Part shown: positions 17,010-25,926 of the stretch, piece by piece
Layout: every line of letters begins with the position of its first letter
How positions within the stretch are numbered: the stretch's first letter is position 1
NCBI RefSeq assembly: GCF_000019725.1
Contig: NC_010510.1
Location: 276,501-340,500, forward strand
Direction of reading: 5' to 3'
DNA: 64,000 nt
DNA from: Methylobacterium radiotolerans JCM 2831
GTDB taxonomy: Bacteria; Pseudomonadota; Alphaproteobacteria; Rhizobiales; Beijerinckiaceae
The notes under the pieces: generated by a model
Seen by the model: the letters and a program-made list of their open reading frames with translations, nothing else
Databases searched by the model: none
What the model was told of the DNA's origin: nothing
Translations under genes and position numbers: made by a program

Positions 17010-17315
17010 ATGGCATCGATCGGAGAGATCGCAGAGACGCTGAGAGAGATCGCCGCCCCGGGGATGAAGCCGAAGGCGATCCGTTCTGCGATCCGTGAAC
17101 GGCATCCGGAGGCGAGGAAGAAGGAGATCGTTCGCGCCGCGTTCCACGCCCTGACCGAAGTGCCGCGCGTCGGAGACGGTGCGACCGCGGAACTTCACGA
17201 TTTCGCGCTGGCCGAGCGCATCGCTGAGGACAACGCGGACGTGGTGTTGAAGGTGAGCAAGCGCAGAAGGATGAAGCGCTTGCCGGACGCATCGGAGCGC
17301 TCGCCGGCACACTGA
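17010..17315 (+). CDS. Hypothetical protein, 101 aa, paralog of the 46633-46938 product
   Basis: ATG at 17010 with GGGAAGCGGT upstream. Starts MASIGEIAETLREIAAPGMK, then RERHPEARKKEIVRAAFHAL, ELHDFALAERIAEDNADVVL, ends in a basic tail. Same length as, and about three-quarters identical to, the product of 46633-46938. All-helical, no membrane segment. No family recognised; the basic tail allows nucleic-acid binding. The upstream 200 bases are duplicated together with the gene. Confidence 0.75.
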   Translation: MASIGEIAETLREIAAPGMKPKAIRSAIRERHPEARKKEIVRAAFHALTEVPRVGDGATAELHDFALAERIAEDNADVVLKVSKRRRMKRLPDASERSPAH

Positions 17316-17544
17316 ACGGGGCAGGCAGTTCCCGGCTGTTGGGCCCTGAAGGCCGGCTACCGGGATACGTTCCTGCGGCGGCGGCGGATCGAGAGCCGGG
17401 TGGCCGCTCGGGGTGGATCCCACCGTTCTGCGTCCGGCAGGCCGCGCATCTGAGCGACGTTGTCGCCCGCACGTCACGCTTCTCAACCGAGCCCTCGGGG
17501 TTCCGTCCGCCAGCTCGCATCGACGGAGAGAGATTCGGCCACAG

Positions 17545-18798
17545 TCAGCTCGCTCGGAGGGTCCGCCGTGCTACGAGGCCGAGGGTCGATCCCTGCACGA
17601 TGATGGTGAACAGCACCACGGCGTAGGTCGCCGCCAGGATGGCGGGCTTGGCCTCGCTCTCCGGGATCGAGAGCGCCAGCGCCACCGAGATGCCGCCGCG
17701 CACGCCCGCCCAGGTCAGGAACGGCACGTTGCCGAGCGAGAGGTTGCCACCCCAGCGGAACGCGAGGACAGGCGTCGTGACCGCCACGAGGCGCGCAACG
17801 AGCACGATCGGCACTGCGCAGGCTGCCAGCGCCAGCCCGGAGACCTGGAAACGCAGGACGAGCACCTCGAGGCCGATCAGGAGGAACAGGACCGAGTTGA
17901 GCACCTCGTCGACGAGCGTCCAAAGGGCCGAGACGTACTTCTGGGTGGTGTCGCTCATCGCGTAGCGCGGCGCACGCTCGCCGATCAGCAGCCCGGCGGC
18001 GACAACCGCGAGCGGGCCACTCGCCCCGATCTTCTGCGCGATGGCGTAGGTCCCGGTGACGAGGGCCAGCGTGATCAGCACCTCCACGGGGAAGTCGTCG
18101 ATGGCCTTCATCGCGCGGTAGGCGACGTAGCCGGTCACGATGCCCAGCAGCACGCCGCCCCCGGCCTCGTGGAGGAGCAGCGTCGCCACCCCGCCCGCGC
18201 TCATCGCCTCGCCACCTCGGCCGGACGCGACGGCGACGAGCACCGTGAACAGCACGATGCCGATGCCGTCGTTGAACAGCGCCTCGCCCTGCATCTCGAC
18301 TTCGAGGGCTTCCGGCACCTCCACGTTCTTCAGGGTGGCCAGCACCGCCACGGGGTCGGTCGGGCTGATCAACGCGCCGAACACCAGGGCCCAGGCGAGG
18401 GGCACCGGGCTGCCGAGCGCCTGCCCCGCCGCCCAGAAGGCCGCACCGACCGAGGCGCACGAGATGACGGTCCCGAGCAACGCGAGGGTCGCCACCGCCA
18501 TGGCCCGCTCCCGGAGCGCCCGGAGGTCGAGGTTCAGGGCGCCGGCGAACAGCAGGAAGGCCAGCATGCCGTTCATGACGACGCCGGTGAAGTCGACCTG
18601 GTCGAGGACGCGGGTGAGGTCTTGGTAGAGGTGTTGCGCCGGGAAGGCGACGTCGACGAGCACGAGGGCGAGCGAGGCGAGAAGCCCCATCACGAGCAGG
18701 CCGATGCTGTGCGGCATGCGCAGGAAGCGGCGGTTCAGCCAGCCGAACAGAGCCGACAGCGTCAGCAGCATCGCGGCGAGGTCGAAGATCGAGATCAA
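17545..18798 (-). CDS. CPA1-type Na+(K+)/H+ antiporter
   Basis: A 417-residue membrane protein with about 12-13 transmembrane helices. Ion-site motifs are FGALISPTDPVAVLATLKNV and GEALFNDGIGIVLF (the ND pair typical of electroneutral CPA1 exchangers). Exports Na+ (or K+) in exchange for H+ across the inner membrane. Start chosen at TTG 18796-18798 (MISIFDLAAMLL) because GAAGGA lies seven bases upstream; upstream sequence is not protein-like. Divergent from the DUF2254 gene, in a cluster with NhaA. Confidence 0.93.
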   Translation of the reverse strand: MISIFDLAAMLLTLSALFGWLNRRFLRMPHSIGLLVMGLLASLALVLVDVAFPAQHLYQDLTRVLDQVDFTGVVMNGMLAFLLFAGALNLDLRALRERAMAVATLALLGTVISCASVGAAFWAAGQALGSPVPLAWALVFGALISPTDPVAVLATLKNVEVPEALEVEMQGEALFNDGIGIVLFTVLVAVASGRGGEAMSAGGVATLLLHEAGGGVLLGIVTGYVAYRAMKAIDDFPVEVLITLALVTGTYAIAQKIGASGPLAVVAAGLLIGERAPRYAMSDTTQKYVSALWTLVDEVLNSVLFLLIGLEVLVLRFQVSGLALAACAVPIVLVARLVAVTTPVLAFRWGGNLSLGNVPFLTWAGVRGGISVALALSIPESEAKPAILAATYAVVLFTIIVQGSTLGLVARRTLRAS

Positions 18799-18881
18799 GG
18801 CGTGTCCTTCCCGCCAGCGGTCTTCCGGAACGCCCCATCGTGCCGGTCGTTGCCGGGCTCGAAAGGGATCGGTCCGCAACG

Positions 18882-20174
18882 ATGAACGCGCGCGTCAAAG
18901 CCTGGCTGGAGATCCTCGGCGACCTGTTCTGGCTCCGCCCGGCCCTCGTCGTCCTCGGCTGCATCCTGCTCGCCCAGTTCGGTGTCTGGCTGGAGACGGC
19001 CCACGTCGCCGGCTTCGATCCCTCCTCGCCGGACACGAACTGGGGCTATTCGGGCGGGGCCGAGGGCGCGCGGGCGCTGCTCAGCGCCATCGCCTCCTCG
19101 AACATCGGGGTTGCCGGCACGACCTTCTCCATCACCATCGCTGCCCTGACCCTGGCTTCCGGTCAGATGGGCCCCCGACTCCTGCGTAACTTCATCCGGG
19201 ATGGCCGCAACCAGACCGTCCTCGGCATCTTTCTCGGTGCCTTCGCCTACGCGCTGATGGTCCTGCGCACGGTGCGGACGGTGGAGGAAGACCCGTTCGT
19301 CCCGCACCTCGCCATCACCGGCGCCCTCGTCCTCGCGCTGGTTGCGGTCGGCACGCTGGTCTGGTTCGTCCACCACATAGCCACGAGCATCAACATCGAG
19401 ACCGTGGTCGACGCCGTCCAGCAGGACCTCTGCAAGGCTATCGCGACCCATACCCGGGACGAGCCGGGGGCCGACCGTCCCGGCAATCCTCCGACCGGAA
19501 GGGCCGTGGCCGCGACGGGCGGCGGCTACGTGCAGGCCCTCGACGAGGACGCCTTGGCCGACTGGGCCCACGAGCGCGGGATCTCGGTCACCCTGCGGGT
19601 ACGGCCCGGCGACTACGTGCCGAGCGGTTTCCCGATCGCGGTTCTGTCCGCGCCAGTCGAGGGCGCCGAGACCGCCATTCTCGACGCGGTGACGCTGGGG
19701 CGGCGTCCCGCCGCGCTCCAGGATCCGGAATACTCGGTCCGGCAGTTGGTCGAGATCGCGGTCCGCGCCCTCTCGCCCGGCATCAACGACCCGTTCACCG
19801 CCGGCAGCGTCGTCGACCATCTCGGCGACGCGCTGTGCCGGATCGCGCCGCGGCACCTGCCCACCGGCGTGGTGCTGCGCGCGGGTCGCACCGTGCTGAT
19901 CCATCCCGTCACGGACTACGACGGGCTGTGCGACGCCATGTTCCACATGATCCGGCAGAACGCGGCCGGGTCGGTCCACGTCCTGGGCCGGATGCTCGAC
20001 GTGCTCGCCCGCGTCGCCGAGGTCGAGAGGCGGCCGGATCGGGCGGCGGACCTCGCCCGGCATGCCGGCCTCGTCATCGCCGCCGCCCGCCGCGACGTGG
20101 CGGACCCGTCCGACCTCGCCGACCTGGAGGATCGCTACTGCCGGCTCCGCGGCGCTGCACCCGATGGCGGCTAG
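18882..20174 (+). CDS. DUF2254 membrane protein
   Basis: A 430-residue protein with an N-terminal membrane domain (helix near residue 20; then FSITIAALTLASGQMGPRLL, the family signature; helices near 120 and 150 including WFVHHIATSINIE) and a cytoplasmic C-terminal half (GYVQALDEDALADWA, then RALSPGINDPFTA). DUF2254 proteins are widespread and of unknown function. Here it is divergent from one antiporter and tail-to-tail with a channel gene, suggesting a role in ion or osmotic stress. Confidence 0.9.
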   Translation: MNARVKAWLEILGDLFWLRPALVVLGCILLAQFGVWLETAHVAGFDPSSPDTNWGYSGGAEGARALLSAIASSNIGVAGTTFSITIAALTLASGQMGPRLLRNFIRDGRNQTVLGIFLGAFAYALMVLRTVRTVEEDPFVPHLAITGALVLALVAVGTLVWFVHHIATSINIETVVDAVQQDLCKAIATHTRDEPGADRPGNPPTGRAVAATGGGYVQALDEDALADWAHERGISVTLRVRPGDYVPSGFPIAVLSAPVEGAETAILDAVTLGRRPAALQDPEYSVRQLVEIAVRALSPGINDPFTAGSVVDHLGDALCRIAPRHLPTGVVLRAGRTVLIHPVTDYDGLCDAMFHMIRQNAAGSVHVLGRMLDVLARVAEVERRPDRAADLARHAGLVIAAARRDVADPSDLADLEDRYCRLRGAAPDGG

Positions 20175-20941
20175 TACGCACCCTCGTCGGGGATGTTCAG
20201 GATGTTGCCGCAGGCCTTGCAGTGCACGGCGTCCGGCTCGTGGCGCTGCAGCCCACAGGCGGTGCAGGGAAAGCGGACCTTGTAGGGGCGGAACACCACC
20301 TGCGCGAGGCGGAAGAACAGCGTCACGCCGCAGATCATCACGAAGACCGACAACAGCCGGCCGGTCGGTCCCGGAAGGGTGATGTCGCCGTAGCCCGTCG
20401 TCGTGAGCGACGTCACGGTGAAGTACAGGGCGTCGATCGGTGTCTGTATGGCCGGGTTGGAGCCGTGCTGGGTGGCGTAGACGATGCCGGTCATCGCGAA
20501 GACGAAGACCACGAGGTTGGTCGCGGCCAGGATCGCGTCCTCGTTGCGGCGGAACAGCCCGCTATCCTGCCGCAGCCGCTCCAACAGGTGATAGGTGCGC
20601 AGCATGCGCAGCGTCCGCAGGATGCGCAGGAAGCCGACGCCCTCGACCAGCAACGGGGCGAGGAACGAGGTCACCGCCACGAGGTCCGTCCAGGTGCTCA
20701 GGTGCCGGAACTCGCGCAGCGGTGCGCGGCTGATGCGCAGGCGGGCGGCGAAGTCGAGGAGCACGCACAGACCCACCGCCACGTCGCAGGCGACGATCCA
20801 GGGGCTCAGCGGCAGGAACGAGGTGACGACCACGAAGGCGATGGTCGCCACGTCGAACACGAGCAGGGCGTAGCGGAAGCGGTGCGCGCGTCCGGTGTCC
20901 TCCTCGTAGAGTTCGCGCAGTGTCGCGGTGAACATCGTCAT
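20171..20941 (-). CDS. Voltage-gated-type potassium channel with C-terminal zinc ribbon
   Basis: A 256-residue VIC-superfamily protein: about four S1-S4 helices, an arginine-rich S4 (FLRILRTLRMLRTYHLL), a pore with selectivity filter TTTGYGD, S6, and a short tail FPCTACGLQR..CKACGNILN, a four-cysteine ribbon. K+-selective by the filter. The tail is unusual for a channel and may sense metal or redox state. The stop overlaps the DUF2254 stop by four bases (CTAG). Start at ATG 20939-20941; a second ATG two codons later is possible. Confidence 0.9.
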   Translation of the reverse strand: MTMFTATLRELYEEDTGRAHRFRYALLVFDVATIAFVVVTSFLPLSPWIVACDVAVGLCVLLDFAARLRISRAPLREFRHLSTWTDLVAVTSFLAPLLVEGVGFLRILRTLRMLRTYHLLERLRQDSGLFRRNEDAILAATNLVVFVFAMTGIVYATQHGSNPAIQTPIDALYFTVTSLTTTGYGDITLPGPTGRLLSVFVMICGVTLFFRLAQVVFRPYKVRFPCTACGLQRHEPDAVHCKACGNILNIPDEGAY

Positions 20942-20969
20942 CGGTCGTCGGGCCGGAAGGGGCTGGATC

Positions 20970-21146
20970 TCAGGAATCCCGCACGATGCCGTACCCGGCC
21001 ACGGCGCCTTCGGCACCATCCGAAAGCCACGACAGCAGCATCAGCATTCCCATCCCGAGGAGCAGGACCCCGGTCAGAGCGATTATGAGATCGGACAGAC
21101 GGCCCTCGATGGCGCCGGGACGGCGCCGCGGGAACTGACGGGGCAT
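20970..21146 (-). CDS. Small single-pass membrane protein, 58 aa
   Basis: ATG at 21144-21146 with AGGTGA upstream. A basic N-terminus (MPRQFPRRRPGAIEGR) is followed by one hydrophobic helix (LIIALTGVLLLGMGMLMLL) and a short acidic end. 28 bases upstream of the channel gene, same strand, so likely in the same transcript; an accessory subunit is possible but unproven. Confidence 0.65.
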   Translation of the reverse strand: MPRQFPRRRPGAIEGRLSDLIIALTGVLLLGMGMLMLLSWLSDGAEGAVAGYGIVRDS

Positions 21147-21213
21147 GATGCTCACCTGGTCCTCGGATGTCGGAGAGGTGACCGCGGCAGGATGGAACGC
21201 GGCCGGTCCCGGT

Positions 21214-22422
21214 TCAGCAGCGGGACAGTCGGGCCGGGGCGAGCCGCAGGACCAGCGCCCCGGCGGCCATGCAGGCGAGCGAGCCGAGCAGCACGCCGAC
21301 CTTGGTCTCGGCCTCGAGCTCGGGGGCATGCGCGAAGGCGAGCAGGCCGATGAACAGGCTCATGGTGAAGCCGACGCCGCAGAGGAGCGAGACGCCGTAG
21401 ACCTGCCACCATCCTGCATTGGCCGGGCGCTGTGCCAACCCGAGCTTCACGGCAGCGAAGACGAGGCCGAACACCCCGACCTGCTTGCCGACGAACAGGC
21501 CCAGCGCCACGCCGAGCGTCACGGGGTCGAAGAGCATGTGCGGCGTGATACCCGCCAGCGACACGCCGGCGTTGGCAAAGCCGAAGATCGGCAGGATGAG
21601 GTAGGCCGACCACGGATGGACCGCGTGCTCCAGGATATGCAGCGGCGAGGTCGGGTCGTCCGGCTTGCCGGCGCTGAGGCGCAACGGGATGGTCAGCGCC
21701 AGCAGCACGCCGGCGATGGTCGCGTGGACGCCCGACGCGAGCACGAACACCCAGAGGAGGATGCCGAGGAGCAGGTAGGGCCACAGGCGTGCCACGCCGG
21801 CCTTGTTGAGGCCGTAGAGCACGGCGAGCGTCGCCGCGGCCCCGCCCAGCATCGGGAGCGACAGGTCGGCGGTGTAGAACAGCGCGATGATCAGCACGGC
21901 CCCGAGGTCGTCGATGATGGCGAGCGCCGTCAGGAAGATCTTGAGTGAGACCGGCACCCGGGACCCGAGGAGAGCCAGGACGCCCAGCGCGAAGGCGATG
22001 TCGGTGGCGGCCGGGATGGCCCACCCCCGCAGCGTCTCGGGGGAGTTCCAGTTGACCGCGGTGTAGACGATGGCCGGCGCGGCCATGCCGCCGATCGCGG
22101 CCAGGCCGGGCAGCACCCGGTCGGGCCAGGTGCGCAGACGTCCGTCGAGCACCTCGCGCTTGATCTCCAGCCCGACGAGGAGGAAGAACACCGCCATCAG
22201 GGCGTCGTTGATCCAGTGCAGGACCGAGAGCGGGCCGAGATAGGCCTTGAGGGCTGCGAAGTAGGCGTCCTTGAGCGGCGAGTTGGCGACGGCCAGCGCC
22301 AGCGCGGCGCTGGCCATCAGGACGAGGCCGCCGCCGGCCTCGCTGACGAGCATGTTGCGGAGCGCCGACAGACGGCGGCGCGGCGGCCGCAGAGCGGCGC
22401 GGGCAGGGGACGACACGGGCAC
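21214..22422 (-). CDS. nhaA: Na+/H+ antiporter NhaA
   Basis: A 402-residue protein with the NhaA order of motifs: [62 protein letters not shown] (the two ion-binding aspartates), FANAGVSL, and [16 protein letters not shown]. Electrogenic 2H+/1Na+ exchange at the inner membrane for sodium and alkaline tolerance. Possible cotranscription with the small membrane protein and channel genes downstream (67-base gap). Full length. Confidence 0.97.
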   Translation of the reverse strand: MPVSSPARAALRPPRRRLSALRNMLVSEAGGGLVLMASAALALAVANSPLKDAYFAALKAYLGPLSVLHWINDALMAVFFLLVGLEIKREVLDGRLRTWPDRVLPGLAAIGGMAAPAIVYTAVNWNSPETLRGWAIPAATDIAFALGVLALLGSRVPVSLKIFLTALAIIDDLGAVLIIALFYTADLSLPMLGGAAATLAVLYGLNKAGVARLWPYLLLGILLWVFVLASGVHATIAGVLLALTIPLRLSAGKPDDPTSPLHILEHAVHPWSAYLILPIFGFANAGVSLAGITPHMLFDPVTLGVALGLFVGKQVGVFGLVFAAVKLGLAQRPANAGWWQVYGVSLLCGVGFTMSLFIGLLAFAHAPELEAETKVGVLLGSLACMAAGALVLRLAPARLSRC

Positions 22423-22589
22423 GGGTCTCCGGCGCTGGCGGCCCGACCAGCGCTCAACCTGCCGATCCGAACGACGGACCGCGCACCCTGCGCGGGCTAT
22501 CGCATCGGAGCCGGGCTAACGCAACTCGCACTTGCGCGGCCTGCGCGAGGAACGAGCCCCGCAGGGCGAACCTCGAACCAGAGCATCTC

Positions 22590-23429
22590 GGGTCTGTCGT
22601 CGCCTAGGCCATCTGGCATAGCACGCGTTTTGTGCCCTCGCCGGGAGGAAAGACGATGCTGAGCGACGCGCCATGGGCTGTTCTGGAGCCGCTGGTTGAG
22701 GCGTGTCGGCCGAAGGCGAAGACACCACCGCAAGACCTCCGACGCACGCTCTCAGCAATCCTGCGGCGACATCGGAACGGCGCCAAGTGGCGTGCAATCC
22801 CGCACGAGATCGGGCCGTGGTGGGCCGCGCAGATCTTCATCCGGTGGTCGCGCGCTGGGGGCTGGGAGCGTCTGCGTGCTCTCGTGCAGGAGCGCGGCGT
22901 TCGGCTGGGCATGGTGTTCCTCGACGGCACCAACATGCGTGCGCATCAGAAAGCGGCCGGGGCGGCGAAAAGGGCGGATCTGCAGCCGGGCGAGATGATC
23001 GTGAGGCTCTTGGCCGATCGCGTGGCGGGTATGGGTCCAAAGCCTGCGTGATCGCCGACGGTGCAGGCCGCGCGATCGCCTTCCGGATCGCACCGGGGCA
23101 GGCCCATGAACTGCCGCACGCGCTGCCCTTGCTTGAGCAACTGCCGAGCGATCCGCGATGGGTCGTCGCGGATCGCGGCTACTCCAGTCATCGCTTCCGG
23201 CAACACGTCCGGGACGCCGGGGCAAAGCCCGCTATCCCGTCCAAGCGCAACGAGGCTCCCGCGCGCTGTCCGGAGTGGATCTACACCCACCGCAACATCG
23301 TCGAGCGGCTCTGGGCAAGGCTTAAGGAGTGGCGAGCCATCGCCACGCGCTACGAGAAGACCGCCGCCAGCTTCAGCGGCGTCCTCTGCCTCGCCGCAGC
23401 CCTCGATCACCTCAGGTCACGACAGGCCC
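22590..23429 (+). mobile_element. IS5-family insertion sequence, about 840 bp, probably intact
   Basis: Left end GGGTCTGTCGTCGCCT and right end, read on the opposite strand, GGGCCTGTCGTGACCT form matching terminal inverted repeats. Between them lies one transposase split by a -1 frameshift, as in the IS427-like subgroup. I cannot see a convincing target-site duplication. The right end abuts and overlaps the stop codon of the neighbouring LuxR-type gene. Confidence 0.85.
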
Positions 23430-23432
23430 TAG
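22656..23432 (+). CDS. IS5-family transposase, two frames joined by -1 frameshifting
   Basis: OrfA runs ATG 22656 to 23051 ([19 protein letters not shown]; first Asp in [13 protein letters not shown]). At AAAAGGG (22968-22974) a -1 slip leads to [18 protein letters not shown], the normal IS5 continuation, then VVADRGYSS (second Asp) and [14 protein letters not shown] (Glu), so the DDE triad is complete. GGGAGGAAAG precedes the ATG. The second frame has no stop inside the element and continues past its right end, so the true C-terminus depends on flanking DNA; the end given is the element end. Confidence 0.85.
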
Positions 23433-24937
23433 TCGTCGTCGTGTTGGGCGGGACGCACACCGGCGGCCGTCGCGATCAGAACGGCCTCGGGCAAGGTGCG
23501 GACGCCCAGCGCCTCCATGACCCGGGCCCGGTGGATCTCCACCGTGCGTGGGCTCAGGCCCAGCGTACGAGCGATGGTCTTGTTGGTCCCGCCAGCGAGC
23601 AAGCCCTCCAGCACCGCGCGCTCGCGCGGGGAAAGCGCCACGATCCGGCTCCGAGCCTCGTTGCTCCCGCGCGCCCGATCCGCCTCGGCGTGGATCTCGG
23701 CGAGCGCCGTCTTGACGGCGAACAGCAGCGTCTCCGGTGCCCAGGGAGCTTCGAGGAAATCGACCGCTCCCGCCTTCATAACGCGGACCCCGAAGCCGAT
23801 ATCGCCCCCGCTCGCGCCGACCGCCACCATGGGCAGGTGCGCGCGTGCCGTCTTCAACTCACTTGCGACGACGATGTCGCCGGCTTCCTCCAGGTTGAAC
23901 ACGACGCAGCCCGGCCTCAGCGAGCCTGTCATCTTGAGGAGAGCCTGACCGGCCGCAAAGGCTTGCACCTCGTAGCCGCCAGCCTGTAGGGCCTCGACGA
24001 GGTCACGCCGGGCATCATCTCTACCCGCGATCACGTAAGCGCGTAGGCCGGTATCGACGGTGATGTCCTGCGCGATACCGCCTGCTGACCGGCTCCGTCC
24101 GTCAATCCCCGGGATCGAGAAGAAGGTATCGCGGATGCGGCGCACGGCGTCATCCGAGGCGCGCAGGATGCGGTACTCCAACACGAGTGTCTCGCCACCG
24201 CCAACCCGCTCCAGCGCCTGCGCGGCGGCATCTCGGTCGTCCGGGTGGACGCTGGCGAGCCAGCGCGCGAGGTCCGGCATGTCCTCGGCGGGCATGCCCC
24301 AGACCTGCTCAAAGGCCGGGCTGAGGTAATCAAGCCGTCCACTCTCCAGATCGGCGAGCCAGAGCACGTTGGCCGAATGCTCGGCGAAGCGCCGGAAGCG
24401 CTCCTCGGTCAAGCGCAAGGCACTCGCCTTCTGTAGGCGGTCGATCACCGGCCCGAGAATAATGGCGTAGGTGCGCAGAAATTCAGTGTCCTCGTTGCCG
24501 AAGTCGCGCCGTTCGGTCGCGTCCACCTCCAGCAGGCCGTAAGCCTTCCGGCCCGGCAGAAAGATCGGCACGTTGGCGAATGCGATGACCCCGGCCTCCT
24601 TCATGAAGGCGGGGACATCGAAGCGCTCCTCCTCGCGGATGTCCTGCGTGATGATCGGCAAGCCTTCCCTGATCGCGAAGGTCTCGGAGGAGCGCTCTCT
24701 GATGGGTAGGCGCAGCCGCCCAACGATGCCCGGAGCCCAGCCGACGCCGGCCCTCACGAAGAGCACCTGTCCATCCTCTTGGATTTCCAGGATCTTGGCG
24801 CGGGTGATGCCGCAAGCCTCGGCGACGAGACGGCAGGCCTCGGTGAGCACCTCGTCGAGGTTCTCGCTGCGCAGGACGAACTCGCCGAAGTCGGCCAGAA
24901 CCTGCTGGCGCTTCATCATCTGCTCTTGGCTGGGCAT
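23429..24937 (-). CDS. GAF-PAS-pseudoreceiver-LuxR regulator
   Basis: A 502-residue cytoplasmic protein. Residues about 10-170 form a GAF domain ([20 protein letters not shown]); 180-300 a PAS domain ([19 protein letters not shown], then [14 protein letters not shown]); 305-420 a receiver-like fold in which the phospho-Asp position reads CVVFNLEE (Asn instead of Asp); 430-495 a LuxR-type HTH ([44 protein letters not shown]). It probably integrates a ligand signal without phosphotransfer. ATG 24935-24937 has GGGGAA upstream. The stop codon lies at the end of an IS5 element, so the last few residues (HDDD) may have changed. Confidence 0.85.
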   Translation of the reverse strand: MPSQEQMMKRQQVLADFGEFVLRSENLDEVLTEACRLVAEACGITRAKILEIQEDGQVLFVRAGVGWAPGIVGRLRLPIRERSSETFAIREGLPIITQDIREEERFDVPAFMKEAGVIAFANVPIFLPGRKAYGLLEVDATERRDFGNEDTEFLRTYAIILGPVIDRLQKASALRLTEERFRRFAEHSANVLWLADLESGRLDYLSPAFEQVWGMPAEDMPDLARWLASVHPDDRDAAAQALERVGGGETLVLEYRILRASDDAVRRIRDTFFSIPGIDGRSRSAGGIAQDITVDTGLRAYVIAGRDDARRDLVEALQAGGYEVQAFAAGQALLKMTGSLRPGCVVFNLEEAGDIVVASELKTARAHLPMVAVGASGGDIGFGVRVMKAGAVDFLEAPWAPETLLFAVKTALAEIHAEADRARGSNEARSRIVALSPRERAVLEGLLAGGTNKTIARTLGLSPRTVEIHRARVMEALGVRTLPEAVLIATAAGVRPAQHDDD

Positions 24938-25186
24938 CGGAATTCCCCGGCGCGGAGCGATGAGGCGCTCGTCAGCGAAGAACCGTGGCTCGGACCATGC
25001 GGAGCACCTCACTCACCTGTGTGAACACCGCGAGCCGATCTTGGGTTCAAGGCGGGTGAGCGACGTCAACTGAGCCCGGCGATGTGCCCGAAACTGGGCG
25101 TTTTATGGCGATCAGGGGGCGGTTGCTCAGGCTCAATAAGTTCGCCGGAACGCTGGGCCCCTACGTCGGATTGCAGGATCGGGCAC

Positions 25187-25402
25187 CTACCTTGTGATGC
25201 GCTTCGGCGCGATGGGGTCGCTTGCCGGGAAGGTCTCCTCGACGGCTTCGTCGAGCAACTGGTCCTGGCGCTTCTCCAAATCCTCGTCGGGTACGCGGGG
25301 CCCCGGGGCCGCATCTGCAGCCCGGTCGGGGTCGCCCAGGTTCGAGACGCGCTTCCCAACGCCGTCGATGGCGGGTGGCTTTGCTGGCCCGGTGTTCGAC
25401 AT
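25187..25402 (-). CDS. Small acidic conserved protein, 71 aa
   Basis: ATG at 25400-25402. MSNTGPAKPPAIDG is followed by a disordered stretch and the conserved end DEDLEKRQDQLLDEAVEETF, PASDPIAPKRI. The EAVEETFPASDPI(A/S) pattern is a widespread alphaproteobacterial small protein of unknown function. Soluble. Confidence 0.75.
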   Translation of the reverse strand: MSNTGPAKPPAIDGVGKRVSNLGDPDRAADAAPGPRVPDEDLEKRQDQLLDEAVEETFPASDPIAPKRITR

Positions 25403-25926
25403 GGAGCCCTCGCATCCTCGTCTGCCTCTACGACGCGAGCTCAAATGGCGCCCCTCGTTGGGTGTGATAGCCGGATCCGTCCTAAGTGCGATCCTGGCTG
25501 GTCAATCAGCCCGGTATGATCCCTCAAGGCGCCGCCTGGATGGCTGCTTGGGCCACCGCGCCCATATTCGGGAGAATTCTCAGCATTCGTGGCCGGTCCA
25601 CGGAGCGGATAGTCTTGCAAAGGGTCACTTCGAACCCCTTTTGAGCCGCGCAAGACGTACGATCGGCCGCCACCCGAGCCTTAAACAGACGGGTCGCGAA
25701 CGGCCAGACTACGTCACGTCGGGTCGTCCGCGCGCGCAGGACCGGGCGTTCAGCTAGGTCCGCGTTAGCGAGGCAGTCAAGGCGTATCGGGCGGACCGAT
25801 GGCGAACCGTAGGGCTGCTCTTGCCGCGGCGGGGAGCCCGGATAGAGTGGCTGCCCCCTGCCGCGCCGGGTTGACGGCGTCAGCCTCGATCCCATTCACC
25901 TCCTGCCACGAGCCGCGCCAACCCGG
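25403..25926. other. Intergenic region, no gene seen
   Basis: About 520 bases between the small acidic protein and the flavoprotein gene. Frames on both strands are open in places but look like shadows. No RNA or repeat recognised. Probably holds both promoters. Confidence 0.5.

Noticed and set aside
17413..18885. Very long plus-strand open frame (490 codons) opposite the CPA1 antiporter
   Set aside because: Histidine/arginine/glutamine-rich antisense shadow of a well-supported membrane protein gene; similar long shadows lie opposite nhaA, nikBCD and the TonB receptors.
22560..22600. Target-site duplication for the IS5 element
   Set aside because: No matching 2-4 base direct repeat is convincing at both ends, so none is claimed.
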